Part shown: positions 26,108 through 35,413 of the stretch, piece by piece
Layout: the number at the start of each line of letters is the position of its first letter
Position numbering within the stretch: the stretch's first letter is position 1
Assembly (NCBI GenBank): GCA_030263455.1
Contig: SZOZ01000006.1
Location: 62,001 to 126,000 of the forward strand
Direction: 5' to 3'
Length of the DNA: 64,000 nt
DNA from: Synechococcales cyanobacterium CNB
GTDB taxonomy: Bacteria; Planctomycetota; Phycisphaerae; Phycisphaerales; UBA1924
The notes under the pieces: generated by a model
Database searches by the model: none
What the model was told of the DNA's origin: nothing
Seen by the model: the letters and a program-made list of their open reading frames with translations, nothing else
Position numbers and translations under genes: made by a program

Positions 26108-27814
26108 TCACCACCCACGCGCGACCGCGACCACGCTCTCGATGATCTCACGCGAGTTCGCGCATCGAGGGCACTTGTGCTGCCCGCCCAGCTTCCCGCG
26201 CGATTCGAGCCAGCGGTGGATCGCCCCCGGCGGCAGAGGCGTAACGACCGGAGGCGCCATGCCGAGGTCGGCCGTTCGCTTCGTCGTGTAGTCCACGTTC
26301 TGCGACTTGAGCGCGCGGTCGAACGCCTCGACGAACGCCGCCGGCACCGTGCCCGCGATCTCCACCGCCAGCTCCAGCCCGGGCCGCCGACCCTCTCCAG
26401 GGTACACCGGCGCAGCGGTGAACTCCCCGACCGTCACGCCCGCCTCGCGGGCCGCAGCCGCCACCGCGTTCTCGACGTGCTCGACGATGATGTTCTCGCC
26501 GAAGGCGTTGATGAAGTGCCGATGCCGGCCGACAATGCGAAGGCGACAAGGGCCAACAAAGTCGCGGCCTCCTGTCCCCGGGGCGGGGCCTTGAAGGCCC
26601 AGTCTCGCCCTCGGTATCGAATCAAACTCCACAACGTCTCCCAGCACGTACCTCCACAATCCCGCGCACGTCGAGAGCACGACGACGTACCTCACCCCCG
26701 GCTCGACCTCATCGCACGCGAACGCGCGCGGCGAGGCCGAGTCGATCTCTTCCAACGGCACAAACTCAAAAAAGTTCCCGTGGTCCGCGCACAGCCGCAA
26801 CGAAGGCTGCGACACCCCCTCACGGTTCGGCTCGTCCTGGATCGCCACGAACGCCTCGCTCGCCGGGTACAACTCGATCCGGTGCGGGATGTCCTCGTTC
26901 TCGTTCCCCGACCAGAACCGACGCACGCGAGGATCGAACGGCGCATACTTCACGCCACCATGCACGAACACCCGCAGGTTCGGCCACAGGTCGCGGATGC
27001 ACGACGCGGCACGCCCCCGCTCGCGCGCGACCTGCAACATCCGATCGAACAGCACGATCGCCCACGACGGCATCCCGCTGATGAACCGCACGTCGTGATC
27101 GACGCACAGCCGCGCCATCGCGTCGATCTTCGCCGGCCAGTCGCTCATCAGCGCGATCTCACGCCCGGGCAGATACACCTCGCTCAGCGGCCAGCGGATC
27201 AACCCCGTCACCAGCCCCGACAGGTCGCCCGTGCGCACGCCGTGCTCGTTCGTCTCGACGCTCGTGGACCCGCCGATGAAGAGGCTCCGCCCTCCCATCA
27301 AGCCCGGGAGCGAGACCCCGAACCGAACCGCGTGCGCGAAAATGTCCAGGCTCGCCCGGTAGTTCGACCGCATCATCTCCCGGGAGACGGGGATGAACTT
27401 GTCGCCCGCGGTCGTGCCGCTGGTCTGCGCGAAGTCCCGCACCAGCCCCGGCCAGAGCACGTCCCGCTCGCCCCCCTCACGCATCCGCGCGATCCGCTCG
27501 CGGAAGGCGTACCAGTCCGCGACCGGCGCCGAGGCACGGTATCCCGCCAGCATCTCGTCATCAGGCAGCGACGCCAGGCGCGCAAAGCCGTGCGAACGCC
27601 CGAACTCGCACCGCGCCGCTCGCCGCAGCAGCCACCGCAACTGCGCCCGCTGCACCCGCGCCGTGTGCTCCGCCCACCAGCGCGTGTCCGAGAGCCTCGC
27701 CGACCGGCGCGCAACACGTGCCCGCAGCGCGTGCCCCACGATCGAGGTCCAGCGCCCGTTCGCGGGCGAGTGTGCCGCGCTGGCCCGGTCAGCGACTGCC
27801 ACGGCCGTTCGCAC
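26108..27814 (-). CDS. GH3-family acyl-adenylate/amide synthetase
   Basis: A 568-residue protein of the GH3 auxin-responsive family, whose plant members adenylate carboxylic acids and join them to amino acids. Visible markers are FAQTSGTTAGDKFIPVS (phosphate-binding loop, about 128-144), IELYPASEAFVAIQ, CAGLWRYVLGDVVEFDSI and LRIVGRHRHFINAFGENIIVEHVENAV. A REP palindrome (26580-26606) lies in frame between DSIPR and LRIVGR, adding roughly 20 residues (ARLGLQGPAPGTGGRDFVG) to a loop. The C-terminus has an extra Cys pair (HKCPRCANSRE). The GTG start overlaps the upstream hydrolase gene by 26 nt, suggesting coupled translation. The acid substrate is unknown. Confidence 0.86.
   Translation of the reverse strand: MRTAVAVADRASAAHSPANGRWTSIVGHALRARVARRSARLSDTRWWAEHTARVQRAQLRWLLRRAARCEFGRSHGFARLASLPDDEMLAGYRASAPVADWYAFRERIARMREGGERDVLWPGLVRDFAQTSGTTAGDKFIPVSREMMRSNYRASLDIFAHAVRFGVSLPGLMGGRSLFIGGSTSVETNEHGVRTGDLSGLVTGLIRWPLSEVYLPGREIALMSDWPAKIDAMARLCVDHDVRFISGMPSWAIVLFDRMLQVARERGRAASCIRDLWPNLRVFVHGGVKYAPFDPRVRRFWSGNENEDIPHRIELYPASEAFVAIQDEPNREGVSQPSLRLCADHGNFFEFVPLEEIDSASPRAFACDEVEPGVRYVVVLSTCAGLWRYVLGDVVEFDSIPRARLGLQGPAPGTGGRDFVGPCRLRIVGRHRHFINAFGENIIVEHVENAVAAAAREAGVTVGEFTAAPVYPGEGRRPGLELAVEIAGTVPAAFVEAFDRALKSQNVDYTTKRTADLGMAPPVVTPLPPGAIHRWLESRGKLGGQHKCPRCANSREIIESVVAVARGW
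26580..26606. repeat. REP-like palindrome copy inside the GH3-family gene
   Basis: 27 nt matching the 5' rdgB copy (59059-59085) except for two loop bases (TGA for TTC) and one stem base (A for C). The hairpin is GGGGCCT-TGA-AGGCCCA. On the minus strand it encodes part of GLQGPAPG without breaking the frame. Confidence 0.8.
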
Positions 27815-28637
27815 CCGCGGAACGTTCGTCGAGTTCCTCCGCGAACCGGATCATCGCCGCGGCGAACTCGTCCGGCCGCTCGACCATCGGCACGTGCCCG
27901 CACCGGTCGAACCAGACCAGCCTCGCATCCGGCAGCAACCGCATGAACTCCTCCGCGGCCTCGGGCGGTGTCACGATGTCGTTACGCCCCCAGATGAGCA
28001 GCGTCGGCGCGGTGATGCGCCCGATCTGCTCGCCGAGGTGGTTCCGGCGCGCCGTCCGCGACAGCCGCACCATCGCACGCGCCTTCTCACGGTGAGTCAG
28101 CTCGCGGTACGCACGGTCGAGGTCCGCCTCACGCACGTGCATCGGGTCGTAGAACAGTTCCCCGATCTTCCGGGCGAGCCACTCCCGGCTCGGCCGGATC
28201 TGCACCTCGCGCACCATCGACCGCTCGATCAGCCCGCTCGACCCCGCCAGCACCAGCCCCCGGACCAGTTCCGGCCGCCGCAGCGCGACTCGCAACGCGA
28301 CGTGCCCCCCGAACGAGTTGCCCACCAGCACCGCCGGACCGTCGAGGTGCTGGTCGAGGAAACGGGAGGTCAACTCCTCCACGCCGTCCACCGAGCAGTC
28401 CTCGTCCGTCAGGTCGAGGAGGGGCAGTTCGAGCATCACGCAGCGGACCCGCGGGTGAACGCGGTTGACCACGTCCTCCCAGTGGTCGTTCAGCCCCACC
28501 AAGCCGTGCAGAAAGACGACCGTCGGCCCCTCGCCGACCTCCGTCACCTTCGCGCACACCGGCTGCCCGCTCGCCCCGACGAGGGTAAGCGAGGTAGACG
28601 GAAGGGCCGGTCCTGGGGTGACTTCGCTGGTCGGCAT
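27789..28637 (-). CDS. Alpha/beta-fold hydrolase
   Basis: A 282-residue protein (from ATG 28637). The oxyanion region is VVFLHGLVGLNDHW, the nucleophile elbow is VGNSFGGHVAL (Ser in G-N-S-F-G), the acid is probably the Asp in LLIWGRNDIVTPPEAAEEF and the base the His in RCGHVPMVERPDEF. This is the standard esterase/lipase/C-C hydrolase triad. No signal peptide. It is encoded directly upstream of the GH3-family gene with a 26-nt overlap, so the pair may act on the same acid or its ester/thioester. The exact reaction is unknown. The start is chosen on length and homology to the fold rather than on a ribosome site. Confidence 0.87.
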   Translation of the reverse strand: MPTSEVTPGPALPSTSLTLVGASGQPVCAKVTEVGEGPTVVFLHGLVGLNDHWEDVVNRVHPRVRCVMLELPLLDLTDEDCSVDGVEELTSRFLDQHLDGPAVLVGNSFGGHVALRVALRRPELVRGLVLAGSSGLIERSMVREVQIRPSREWLARKIGELFYDPMHVREADLDRAYRELTHREKARAMVRLSRTARRNHLGEQIGRITAPTLLIWGRNDIVTPPEAAEEFMRLLPDARLVWFDRCGHVPMVERPDEFAAAMIRFAEELDERSAGANGRGSR

Positions 28638-28701
28638 GGCTTCACGTGGGGCCGATCCGGGGATAGTAACCGCTTTACCCCCCCGGGGCGCGCCGGCCCC
28701 C

Positions 28702-29478
28702 TCAGATCGACCCCGCCACCACGCGGCCGTCCTCAAGATGAACGATCCGATCCGCCCGAGCGGCAACCTCGGGGTCGTGGGTCACCATCACGATCGTCCG
28801 GGCCGGCCCGCCCCGAACGCCCGCAATGGCATCGAGGATCCGCCTCCCCGTCTCACGGTCGAGATTGCCCGTCGGCTCGTCCGCCAGGAGCAGCCGCGGC
28901 TCGTTGATCAGGGCACGGGCGATCGCCACACGCTGGCGCTCGCCCCCCGAAATTTCAGCCGGCCTGTGCGCGAGCCGGTGCGAAAGGCCGAACGAAGTCA
29001 GCAGGTCCGTCGCCCGGGCACGGAGCGCCGCACGCCGGCGGGAATAGCCGAAGCGGCCGTGCAGCACCATCGCCCCCAGCAGCACGTTCTCCAGCACGTT
29101 CAACTCCGGCAGAAGGTGGTAGAACTGGAACACGAAACCCACCGATTCCGCCCGGTAGCGGTCCAGTTCGCGGATCGACATCTCCGAGAGCGGCCTGCCG
29201 TCGAACCGGATCGGATGCTCACCGCCAACGCCCCGGTCCGGGCGGTCCAAGCCCCCGATCAGGTGCAGCAGCGTGCTCTTCCCCGAGCCGGACGCCCCAA
29301 GCACCGCCACCCACTCGCCCTCTCGCACCTCGAGCGTCGCGCCCCGCAGCACCGGCACGTCCACGCGACCGAGGCGGTAGGTCTTGTGGAGGTCACGCAC
29401 GGCAAGCAGCGAGCCCCTCGACGCCGCGTGCGGCTCGGGAATCATCGGAATGGCGGCGTGCTGCGTCACGGTGCTCAC
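28702..29478 (-). CDS. ABC transporter ATPase, LolD-like
   Basis: The GTG start at 29478 overlaps the permease stop (GTGA), giving 258 residues. Walker A is GASGSGKST, the Q-loop region VGFVFQFYHLLPELNVLENV, signature ISGGERQRVAIARALI, Walker B LLLADEPTGNLD and the switch VMVTHD. These features match LolD, the ATPase of the lipoprotein-release complex. An insert after the first beta-sheet (DRPDRGVGGEHPIRFDGRPL) is slightly longer than usual. With the LolC/E-type permease it probably forms a homodimeric lipoprotein exporter. No lolA or lolB is visible nearby. Confidence 0.93.
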   Translation of the reverse strand: MSTVTQHAAIPMIPEPHAASRGSLLAVRDLHKTYRLGRVDVPVLRGATLEVREGEWVAVLGASGSGKSTLLHLIGGLDRPDRGVGGEHPIRFDGRPLSEMSIRELDRYRAESVGFVFQFYHLLPELNVLENVLLGAMVLHGRFGYSRRRAALRARATDLLTSFGLSHRLAHRPAEISGGERQRVAIARALINEPRLLLADEPTGNLDRETGRRILDAIAGVRGGPARTIVMVTHDPEVAARADRIVHLEDGRVVAGSI

Positions 29479-31010
29479 TCGAAGCGCAGAGCGCGGATGG
29501 GATGCATGAACGCCGCACGCAACGCCGGGATCAGCGCGCCAAGCAGGCACGAGAGCACGCCCCCGGCCAGCACGAACGCCGCCTTGTCAGGCTCGATCCG
29601 CCGCGGAATCTCCTTGAACACGTACACCGCCGGATCCCAGACGTACAGCCCGAGGCTCGTGCCCATCCAGTCGTGGATGTCGTTGATGTTCGTCACGATC
29701 GCCCACGCCAGCAGCCCGCCCGCCACCGACCCCACCAGCCCGATCGCCGCGCCGTACCGCAGCCACACCCACGCGATCCCCCACGAACCGGCGCCGAGCG
29801 CGCGCAGTACGCCGATGTCGCGCGTCTTCTCACTGATCATCGCCCAGAAGATCGCAAGCACCAGGAACACCGCCGTCATCGAGATGAACGAGAAGATGAA
29901 CAGAACCAGCGCGGTCTCCTTCTTCACCGCCGCGATCATCGTCCGGTTCGCGTCCTCCCACGTCTGGATGACGATCACGGACGGCGCTGGCACCTCCCCG
30001 GCGTGCACCGCCGCGAACTCCGCGTAGATGCGCTCAACCCGGGCCTTGAATCCGGCAAGATCACGGTCGGCAGTCCGTCCCCGGACCAGCACAGCCGTCG
30101 TGCGCGCCGGATCGATCTCGTAGCCGCCCTCCCCCTCGCCCTCAGCCTCCGCGAACACGTCGTCCGGACCCTTGTCGGACAGCCTCAGCCCCTCGTTCAT
30201 CTGCAGCATCGACTGCAACGCGTCGAAACGCACCAGCACCGTCTGCCGGTCGATGTCGTACAGGCCGCTCTCGAACTCGTTGGCCACCGGCAGCACCCGC
30301 GTCTGCACGTCGCGCGGCCTGCCCTTGCTGTCCAGGGGCACCACCCGCAGCGTCAGTTCCCCCTGCAACGGCATGAACACGTCGGCGTGCGTCAACCCGC
30401 CCTCCGCCGTCTGCTGCGGGATCACCATCGGGATGTAGAACCCGCTCCGCGTACGCCGGTTGAAGTCCGTCACCTCGATCCCGAGCACCAGCGCCGGCTT
30501 CGGCTCGCCCGTCTCCGGGTCGGGCCGCGTCAACGCCAGCCCGTTCTCGTACAGCCGACGCCACATCTCGCGCCCATCCAGCCGCGGATCCTCACCCCTG
30601 CGATCCTTCCGAAGCGGCTCGGCCATCGGCTTCCACCACAACGTCTCGGCGAATGACGTGACCCGCGCGAACCCCGGCCCATCCACGCCGCGCACCGCTA
30701 CGCCCTCCGTCCGACCGTCCGGGAGCGTGATGATCCCGAACGTCTCGATCAGAGGCGTCGCGGCTTCGACCTCCGGGTCCGCCTCCAGCCGCGCGATCAG
30801 GTCGTCGTAGTGCGGGAACCCGGTGTTCGGCCAGACGATCCGCACGTCCCCGATCAGCGAACGCCCCGACTCCGTGAGCATCCGCAGGAACCCCCCCATC
30901 ACCGACCACGTGATCAGCACCATCGCCGTGCACAATGCGACGCCCAGCGACGCCAGCAGCGGCATGACCTTCGTCGTCAGGTACTTCCGGGTCAGCAACG
31001 CCTGATACAC
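29475..31010 (-). CDS. LolC/LolE-like lipoprotein-release permease
   Basis: A 511-residue protein starting with GTG as MYQALLTRKYLTTKVMPLLASLGVALCTAMVLITW, the typical LolC/E N-terminus with the first helix. It has a large periplasmic domain (about 45-380), longer than in E. coli LolC (about 400 residues in total), and three C-terminal helices (ETALVLFIFSFISMTAVFLVLAIFWAM, YGAAIGLVGSVAGGLLAWAIVT, AAFVLAGGVLSCLLGALIPALRAA) ending AAFMHPIRALRFE. The ISEKTRDIGVLRALGA coupling helix contacts the ATPase. A single permease gene suggests a homodimer (LolF-like). An acidic patch (EAEGEGEGGYE) sits in the periplasmic part. Confidence 0.9.
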   Translation of the reverse strand: MYQALLTRKYLTTKVMPLLASLGVALCTAMVLITWSVMGGFLRMLTESGRSLIGDVRIVWPNTGFPHYDDLIARLEADPEVEAATPLIETFGIITLPDGRTEGVAVRGVDGPGFARVTSFAETLWWKPMAEPLRKDRRGEDPRLDGREMWRRLYENGLALTRPDPETGEPKPALVLGIEVTDFNRRTRSGFYIPMVIPQQTAEGGLTHADVFMPLQGELTLRVVPLDSKGRPRDVQTRVLPVANEFESGLYDIDRQTVLVRFDALQSMLQMNEGLRLSDKGPDDVFAEAEGEGEGGYEIDPARTTAVLVRGRTADRDLAGFKARVERIYAEFAAVHAGEVPAPSVIVIQTWEDANRTMIAAVKKETALVLFIFSFISMTAVFLVLAIFWAMISEKTRDIGVLRALGAGSWGIAWVWLRYGAAIGLVGSVAGGLLAWAIVTNINDIHDWMGTSLGLYVWDPAVYVFKEIPRRIEPDKAAFVLAGGVLSCLLGALIPALRAAFMHPIRALRFE

Positions 31011-31088
31011 GCGGGCAGTCTAGGAGGAAGTGACGGAGTGAGTCGTGATGAAGCGGTGGAGTGGTCAAGGGCAGGCGTCACCTTTCTG

Positions 31089-32243
31089 ATGCCCGGTGCC
31101 CGATGCCTCCCCCTACAGTTCCGCGTGCTCGCCAAGCCGCTCCAGATCGGCCCGGTTCGGCTGCGGACCAACCTCCTCCTCGCGCCGATCGCCGGCTGGT
31201 GCGACCTCGCCTGGCGCATGACCTGCCGCGAACTCGGCGGCGTCGGGCTGGCCTGCACCGATCTCCTCAGCCCGCGCGGCCTCCTCTGCGGCTCGGAAGC
31301 CTCGCTTGACCTCGCACGCACCAACGAGTTCGACCGCCCGGTCGGCATGCAACTCTACGGCTCGGACCCGGCCCTGCTCGCCGACGGCGCGCGGTGGTGC
31401 GCCGACCACGGCGCGACCGTCGTGGACCTGAACATGGGCTGCCCTGTGGACAAGGTCTGCAAGAAGGACGGTGGCTCGAAACTGATGTGCGACCTCGACC
31501 GAGCGGTCCGCATCGCAGAGGCCGTGCGGGCCGCGCTGCCCGAAAGCATCCCGCTCACCGCCAAGATGCGCCTCGGCTGGACCCAAGCCGACTACGAGCG
31601 CGGCGTCGCGTGCTCGCTCGCCGTGCGCCTCTCCCGTGTCGGCGTTGCCATGGTTACCGTGCACGGCAGGACCACGGAGCAGATGTTCAAGGGCGAGTGC
31701 CGGCGCGAGGGCATCCGCCGCGTTGTCGAGGCTGTCGCCGAGGCGACAGGCCGCTACACCGGCGAGCCGGGTGGTGGCGTCCCGGTCATCGGCAACGGCG
31801 ACGTGCGAACGCCCGATGATGCCGTGTCCATGCTGCGCGAAACCGGGTGCGCCGGCGTGATGATCGGCCGCGGTGCATTCGCCATGCCCTGGGTCTTCAG
31901 GCTGGCGTGGCAGGAGCAGTGCAGGATCGCGCGGGAAGAGGCGGACGGAACGCCCGCCCCACCCGAGGATGAAGGATCGGAGGAGCCGACGGAAGCGGAG
32001 AAGGTCGAGATCGTGCGCCGCTACTTCGAGCGCATGCGCGAGTTCCGCGGCGACCACTACGCCATGCACAAAATCAGACAGAAGATCGCCTGGCTCGGCA
32101 AGACCATCAACGGCTCCCACTGCCGCGGGTTGAAGGACGGCGTGCGCCTGGCCGCCAATCCGGGCGACGTTCACCGCGCCATCGACCACTGGCTCGCCTT
32201 CGGCGCGGCGAACGAGCGGGCGGTTCCCCCGGTTCCTGCCTGA
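31089..32243 (+). CDS. dus: tRNA-dihydrouridine synthase
   Basis: A 384-residue FMN enzyme that reduces specific uridines in the tRNA D-loop. It begins with the FMN-barrel motif IGPVRLRTNLLLAPIAGWCDLAWRMTCRELG. It contains the catalytic cysteine in VDLNMGCPVDKVCKKDGGS, TAKMRLGW, VTVHGRTTEQMFKGE, VIGNGDVRTPDDA and GVMIGRGAFAMPWVF. After the barrel it has the C-terminal helical tRNA-binding domain (EIVRRYFERMREFRGDHYAMHKIRQKIAWLGK). An acidic insert (TPAPPEDEGSEEPTEAEK, about 293-310) separates the two. The start is the first ATG after the divergent LolC-like gene. DusB type is likely, but subfamily is not certain. Confidence 0.93.
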   Translation: MPGARCLPLQFRVLAKPLQIGPVRLRTNLLLAPIAGWCDLAWRMTCRELGGVGLACTDLLSPRGLLCGSEASLDLARTNEFDRPVGMQLYGSDPALLADGARWCADHGATVVDLNMGCPVDKVCKKDGGSKLMCDLDRAVRIAEAVRAALPESIPLTAKMRLGWTQADYERGVACSLAVRLSRVGVAMVTVHGRTTEQMFKGECRREGIRRVVEAVAEATGRYTGEPGGGVPVIGNGDVRTPDDAVSMLRETGCAGVMIGRGAFAMPWVFRLAWQEQCRIAREEADGTPAPPEDEGSEEPTEAEKVEIVRRYFERMREFRGDHYAMHKIRQKIAWLGKTINGSHCRGLKDGVRLAANPGDVHRAIDHWLAFGAANERAVPPVPA

Positions 32244-32371
32244 ACCCCACGATTCTCGGCCTCAATCAGTACCCCAAACCCCGCGACGCCCATTGATCGT
32301 GGGCCTCTCCCGCTTGTAGTCTGGCGGTTTCGGGGGCGGCCGCCGCGGTTGCGGGCGGCAAGGAGCACGCG

Positions 32372-35209
32372 ATGGCATACCGAGGACCGGCGTGGTTGGC
32401 CGGCTGCACGGCGGCGTTCCTGATCTTCGCGTGGATGTCCCCGAGCCAGTCGCGGGGACAGACGCTCTCCGGCAGCGCGCCGGTGGCGACTTACACCTTC
32501 GACGACGCCGCGCTCGACGGGCGCGCCGGAGGACCGATCGTCGTCCGGGACTTCCCGCTCGGAGCGAGCGGGCGCCGGGCCGACCTGCTGCTCACACGAC
32601 TTTCCGTGACAACCCCGTGGACGCGCTTCGCCGTCGGGCGCGCCGGCGAGGCTGACTCTCCACTGAACTTCGACCCATCCTCCGTCACTCTCCTCCGCGG
32701 GACCGTCGTCGGCCAGCCCGGGTCGCATGCCTTCATCGCGCTGGGTGCGAACGCCGCGAACGGCTACCTCGAAGTCGCCGGCGAACGCTTCGGCGTTTCC
32801 TCGCGCCTGCCCGGCGGCGGCGCGACTCGCCCGGGCGAGGTCAGCGTCTTCGCCGTGCGCCCGGGAGGAACGCTCCTCCCACCCGGCGTCGAGTTCTGCC
32901 GTGTCGTACGCCACAACCAGGAGCCGATGCCGGACACGCGCAGCACACCCGACCAGCCGAGCAACCTCTATCGAATCATCGAACTGGCGATCGAGACCGA
33001 CTACGAGTACTTCCTGCTCTTCGGCGACCTCGATGCCGCCGCCGAGTACGTCGTCACTCTCTATGGCGCCGTCTCGGACATCTACCTTCGGGAGATGAAC
33101 CTGCGCTTCGAACTGACCTACGTCCGCCTGTGGGACAACCGCAACGACCTCTACCAGGGCAACGAAAACCCGCTCGGCGCGTTCAGGAACCACTGGAACA
33201 ACAACATGCAGCACATCCCCCGCGACACCGCTCAATACCTCAGCGCGAGGCGGTACCTCAGCGCGGGCGGTGTCGCCTATCTCAGCGCGCTCTGCACCAA
33301 CAACGGCTACTCCTGGGCGGGCTACACACTCGGGTTCTTCGTCGATCCCGACCGCCCCCACGTCTTCAACCGCGACGTCGTCGTCCCCGCCCACGAACTC
33401 GGCCACAACTGCGGCACCCTCCACACCCACGACTACGGCGTCGACAACTGCGCCAACGACACGCCCATCCCCAGCCGCGGCGATATGATGAGCTACTGCG
33501 CCCAGACCGTCAGCGGCGGCGAAGCCAACATCGACATGCGATTCCACCGCCTCACACGACGTGCCATGCACGAGCACGTCGCCACCCGTGACTGCCTCAC
33601 CTTCGACTGCAACCTCAACGGCATCCCCGACAGCGAAGAGATCGCCCTCGGACTCGCACAGGACGCCAACGCCGACGGCATACCCGACGACTGCCAGGAC
33701 TGCAACCGCAACGGCATCCTCGACCCCGAGGAGATCGCCCTCGGACTCGCCGAGGACGCCAACGGCAATCTCATCCCCGACCGCTGCGAGCCGGACTGCA
33801 ACGCCAACGGACTCCCCGACGCCTGGGACACCTACACCGGACTCGAAACCGACAGCGACGGCGACACGATCCCCGACGCCTGCCAGTCCGACTGCGACGC
33901 CGACGGCGTCTACGACTACGCCGCCATCCAGGCGAACATGCCCCTCGACATCGACCGCGACGGCATCCTCGACGCCTGCCAGGATTGCGACGGCGACGGC
34001 ATCATCGACCTCCTCGCTCTCGACGCCGCCCACTTCTGTTTCGTCACAAGCCTCACACAGCCCGCAATCCGCTCCTGCCACTCCGTGACGGGCGTCGTCG
34101 CGGCGGTCTCGCCACCAGCAGTCAACGCCGGGCACGATCTCGTCATCACCCCCGATCGCCGCGTGCTCGTCTCCAGCGGCGCGGACCACCGCGTCGTTGA
34201 GTTCGACCGCTCAGGCGCGCTCGTCGGCGACTTCGTCCCCTCCGGCGCAGGCGGCCTGTCCACGCCGACAGGCATGGTCGTCACCCCCCGGGGCACGCTC
34301 CTCGTCGCCTCGCTCGACACCGCCAGCGTCCACGAGTTCGACCTCGCCACCGGGCAGCACCTCGGCGAACTGGTCGCGCCCGGTTCGGGAGGGTTGGTCT
34401 CGCCTTGGGGTATGACGCTCTCCCCGTCGGGCACGCTCGTCGTCGCCGCAGGCAACAACCGCGTCCGCGAGTACGACGCCAGCACCGGCGAGTTCCTCCG
34501 GACCGTCGTCACCTCGAACAACGGCGGCCTGAACCAGCCTCGCGGCATCGTCTACAACCCGATCACCGGCGACCTCCTTGTCGCCAGTTACGGCAACAAC
34601 CGCATCCTCGCCTACGACGGCGCCACCGGCGCCCCGAAGGGCAAGTGGAACCAGGGCGGCACCTCCACCGTCCTCACCCTCGAGGAGCCGTGGGGGCTTC
34701 GTGTCGGACCGGACGGCGGGGTCTACGCCTCGACCAGCCACGTCCACCGCGACACCGGCGGCCTCCACGTCACACGCGCCCGCGTCTACCACTTCGACCC
34801 GCGCAACGGCTACTTCATGCGTGCCTTCATCGTCGGCAACGACACCGACATCTGGCGACCCAGCGGCTTCGACTTCATGCCCGACGCCGGAACCGACTGC
34901 AATCTCAACGGCATCCCCGACGACTGCGAGATCGCCGACGGACGCGCACAGGACTGCAACACCAACGGACTCCCGGACTCCTGCGACATCGCCGCCGGGC
35001 GCAGCCAGGACCTCAACCGCGACGGCATTCCCGACGAGTGCCAGTGCCTCGCCGACTTCAACCGCGACGACAACGTAGATTCCATCGACCTCGTCGCATT
35101 CCTCAACACCTGGGTCACCGGCGACCAGGCCGCCGACTTCAACGGAGACGGCGTCGTGAACTCGATCGACGTTGCCGTTTTCCTCAACCTCTGGATCGCC
35201 GGCTGCTGA
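32372..35209 (+). CDS. Secreted mosaic metalloprotease with DxN repeats, beta-propeller and dockerin-like C-terminus
   Basis: A 945-residue exported protein (AAGGAG before ATG). After an N-terminal prodomain-like region comes a metzincin peptidase with HELGHNCGTLH (341-351; zinc ligands H341, H345, H351, base E342) and a Met-turn DMMSYC (M373). A block of DCNxNGIPD / DxDGIxDxCQ repeats follows (about 413-550), then an NHL/SMP-like propeller (about 570-835; VITPDRRVLVSSG, MVVTPRGTLLVAS, MTLSPSGTLVVAAG). The end has more DCNLNGIPDDCE repeats and a duplicated ADFNRDDNVDSIDLVAFLNTW / ADFNGDGVVNSIDVAVFLNLW calcium-type dockerin-like module ending in Cys. It is probably cell-surface attached. The substrate is unknown. 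Confidence 0.88.
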   Translation: MAYRGPAWLAGCTAAFLIFAWMSPSQSRGQTLSGSAPVATYTFDDAALDGRAGGPIVVRDFPLGASGRRADLLLTRLSVTTPWTRFAVGRAGEADSPLNFDPSSVTLLRGTVVGQPGSHAFIALGANAANGYLEVAGERFGVSSRLPGGGATRPGEVSVFAVRPGGTLLPPGVEFCRVVRHNQEPMPDTRSTPDQPSNLYRIIELAIETDYEYFLLFGDLDAAAEYVVTLYGAVSDIYLREMNLRFELTYVRLWDNRNDLYQGNENPLGAFRNHWNNNMQHIPRDTAQYLSARRYLSAGGVAYLSALCTNNGYSWAGYTLGFFVDPDRPHVFNRDVVVPAHELGHNCGTLHTHDYGVDNCANDTPIPSRGDMMSYCAQTVSGGEANIDMRFHRLTRRAMHEHVATRDCLTFDCNLNGIPDSEEIALGLAQDANADGIPDDCQDCNRNGILDPEEIALGLAEDANGNLIPDRCEPDCNANGLPDAWDTYTGLETDSDGDTIPDACQSDCDADGVYDYAAIQANMPLDIDRDGILDACQDCDGDGIIDLLALDAAHFCFVTSLTQPAIRSCHSVTGVVAAVSPPAVNAGHDLVITPDRRVLVSSGADHRVVEFDRSGALVGDFVPSGAGGLSTPTGMVVTPRGTLLVASLDTASVHEFDLATGQHLGELVAPGSGGLVSPWGMTLSPSGTLVVAAGNNRVREYDASTGEFLRTVVTSNNGGLNQPRGIVYNPITGDLLVASYGNNRILAYDGATGAPKGKWNQGGTSTVLTLEEPWGLRVGPDGGVYASTSHVHRDTGGLHVTRARVYHFDPRNGYFMRAFIVGNDTDIWRPSGFDFMPDAGTDCNLNGIPDDCEIADGRAQDCNTNGLPDSCDIAAGRSQDLNRDGIPDECQCLADFNRDDNVDSIDLVAFLNTWVTGDQAADFNGDGVVNSIDVAVFLNLWIAGC

Positions 35210-35413
35210 CCCGATCGAGACGGAAGCGTCAGAGCCGTTACGACACGCGGAAACAGGACTCGATTCCCCGGGTTTTCCGCGCCTCCTGCCACGGGGCCGA
35301 CCTCGCGGCGATGCATCGCGTACAGTCCGTGCGATCGCGGGTCTGTCTTGCCTGGCCGGCCCGCCGTCGCGCGGGGGGCTGCCGCGCCACGCGGCAGCGC
35401 AAGGAGGTCGTCC

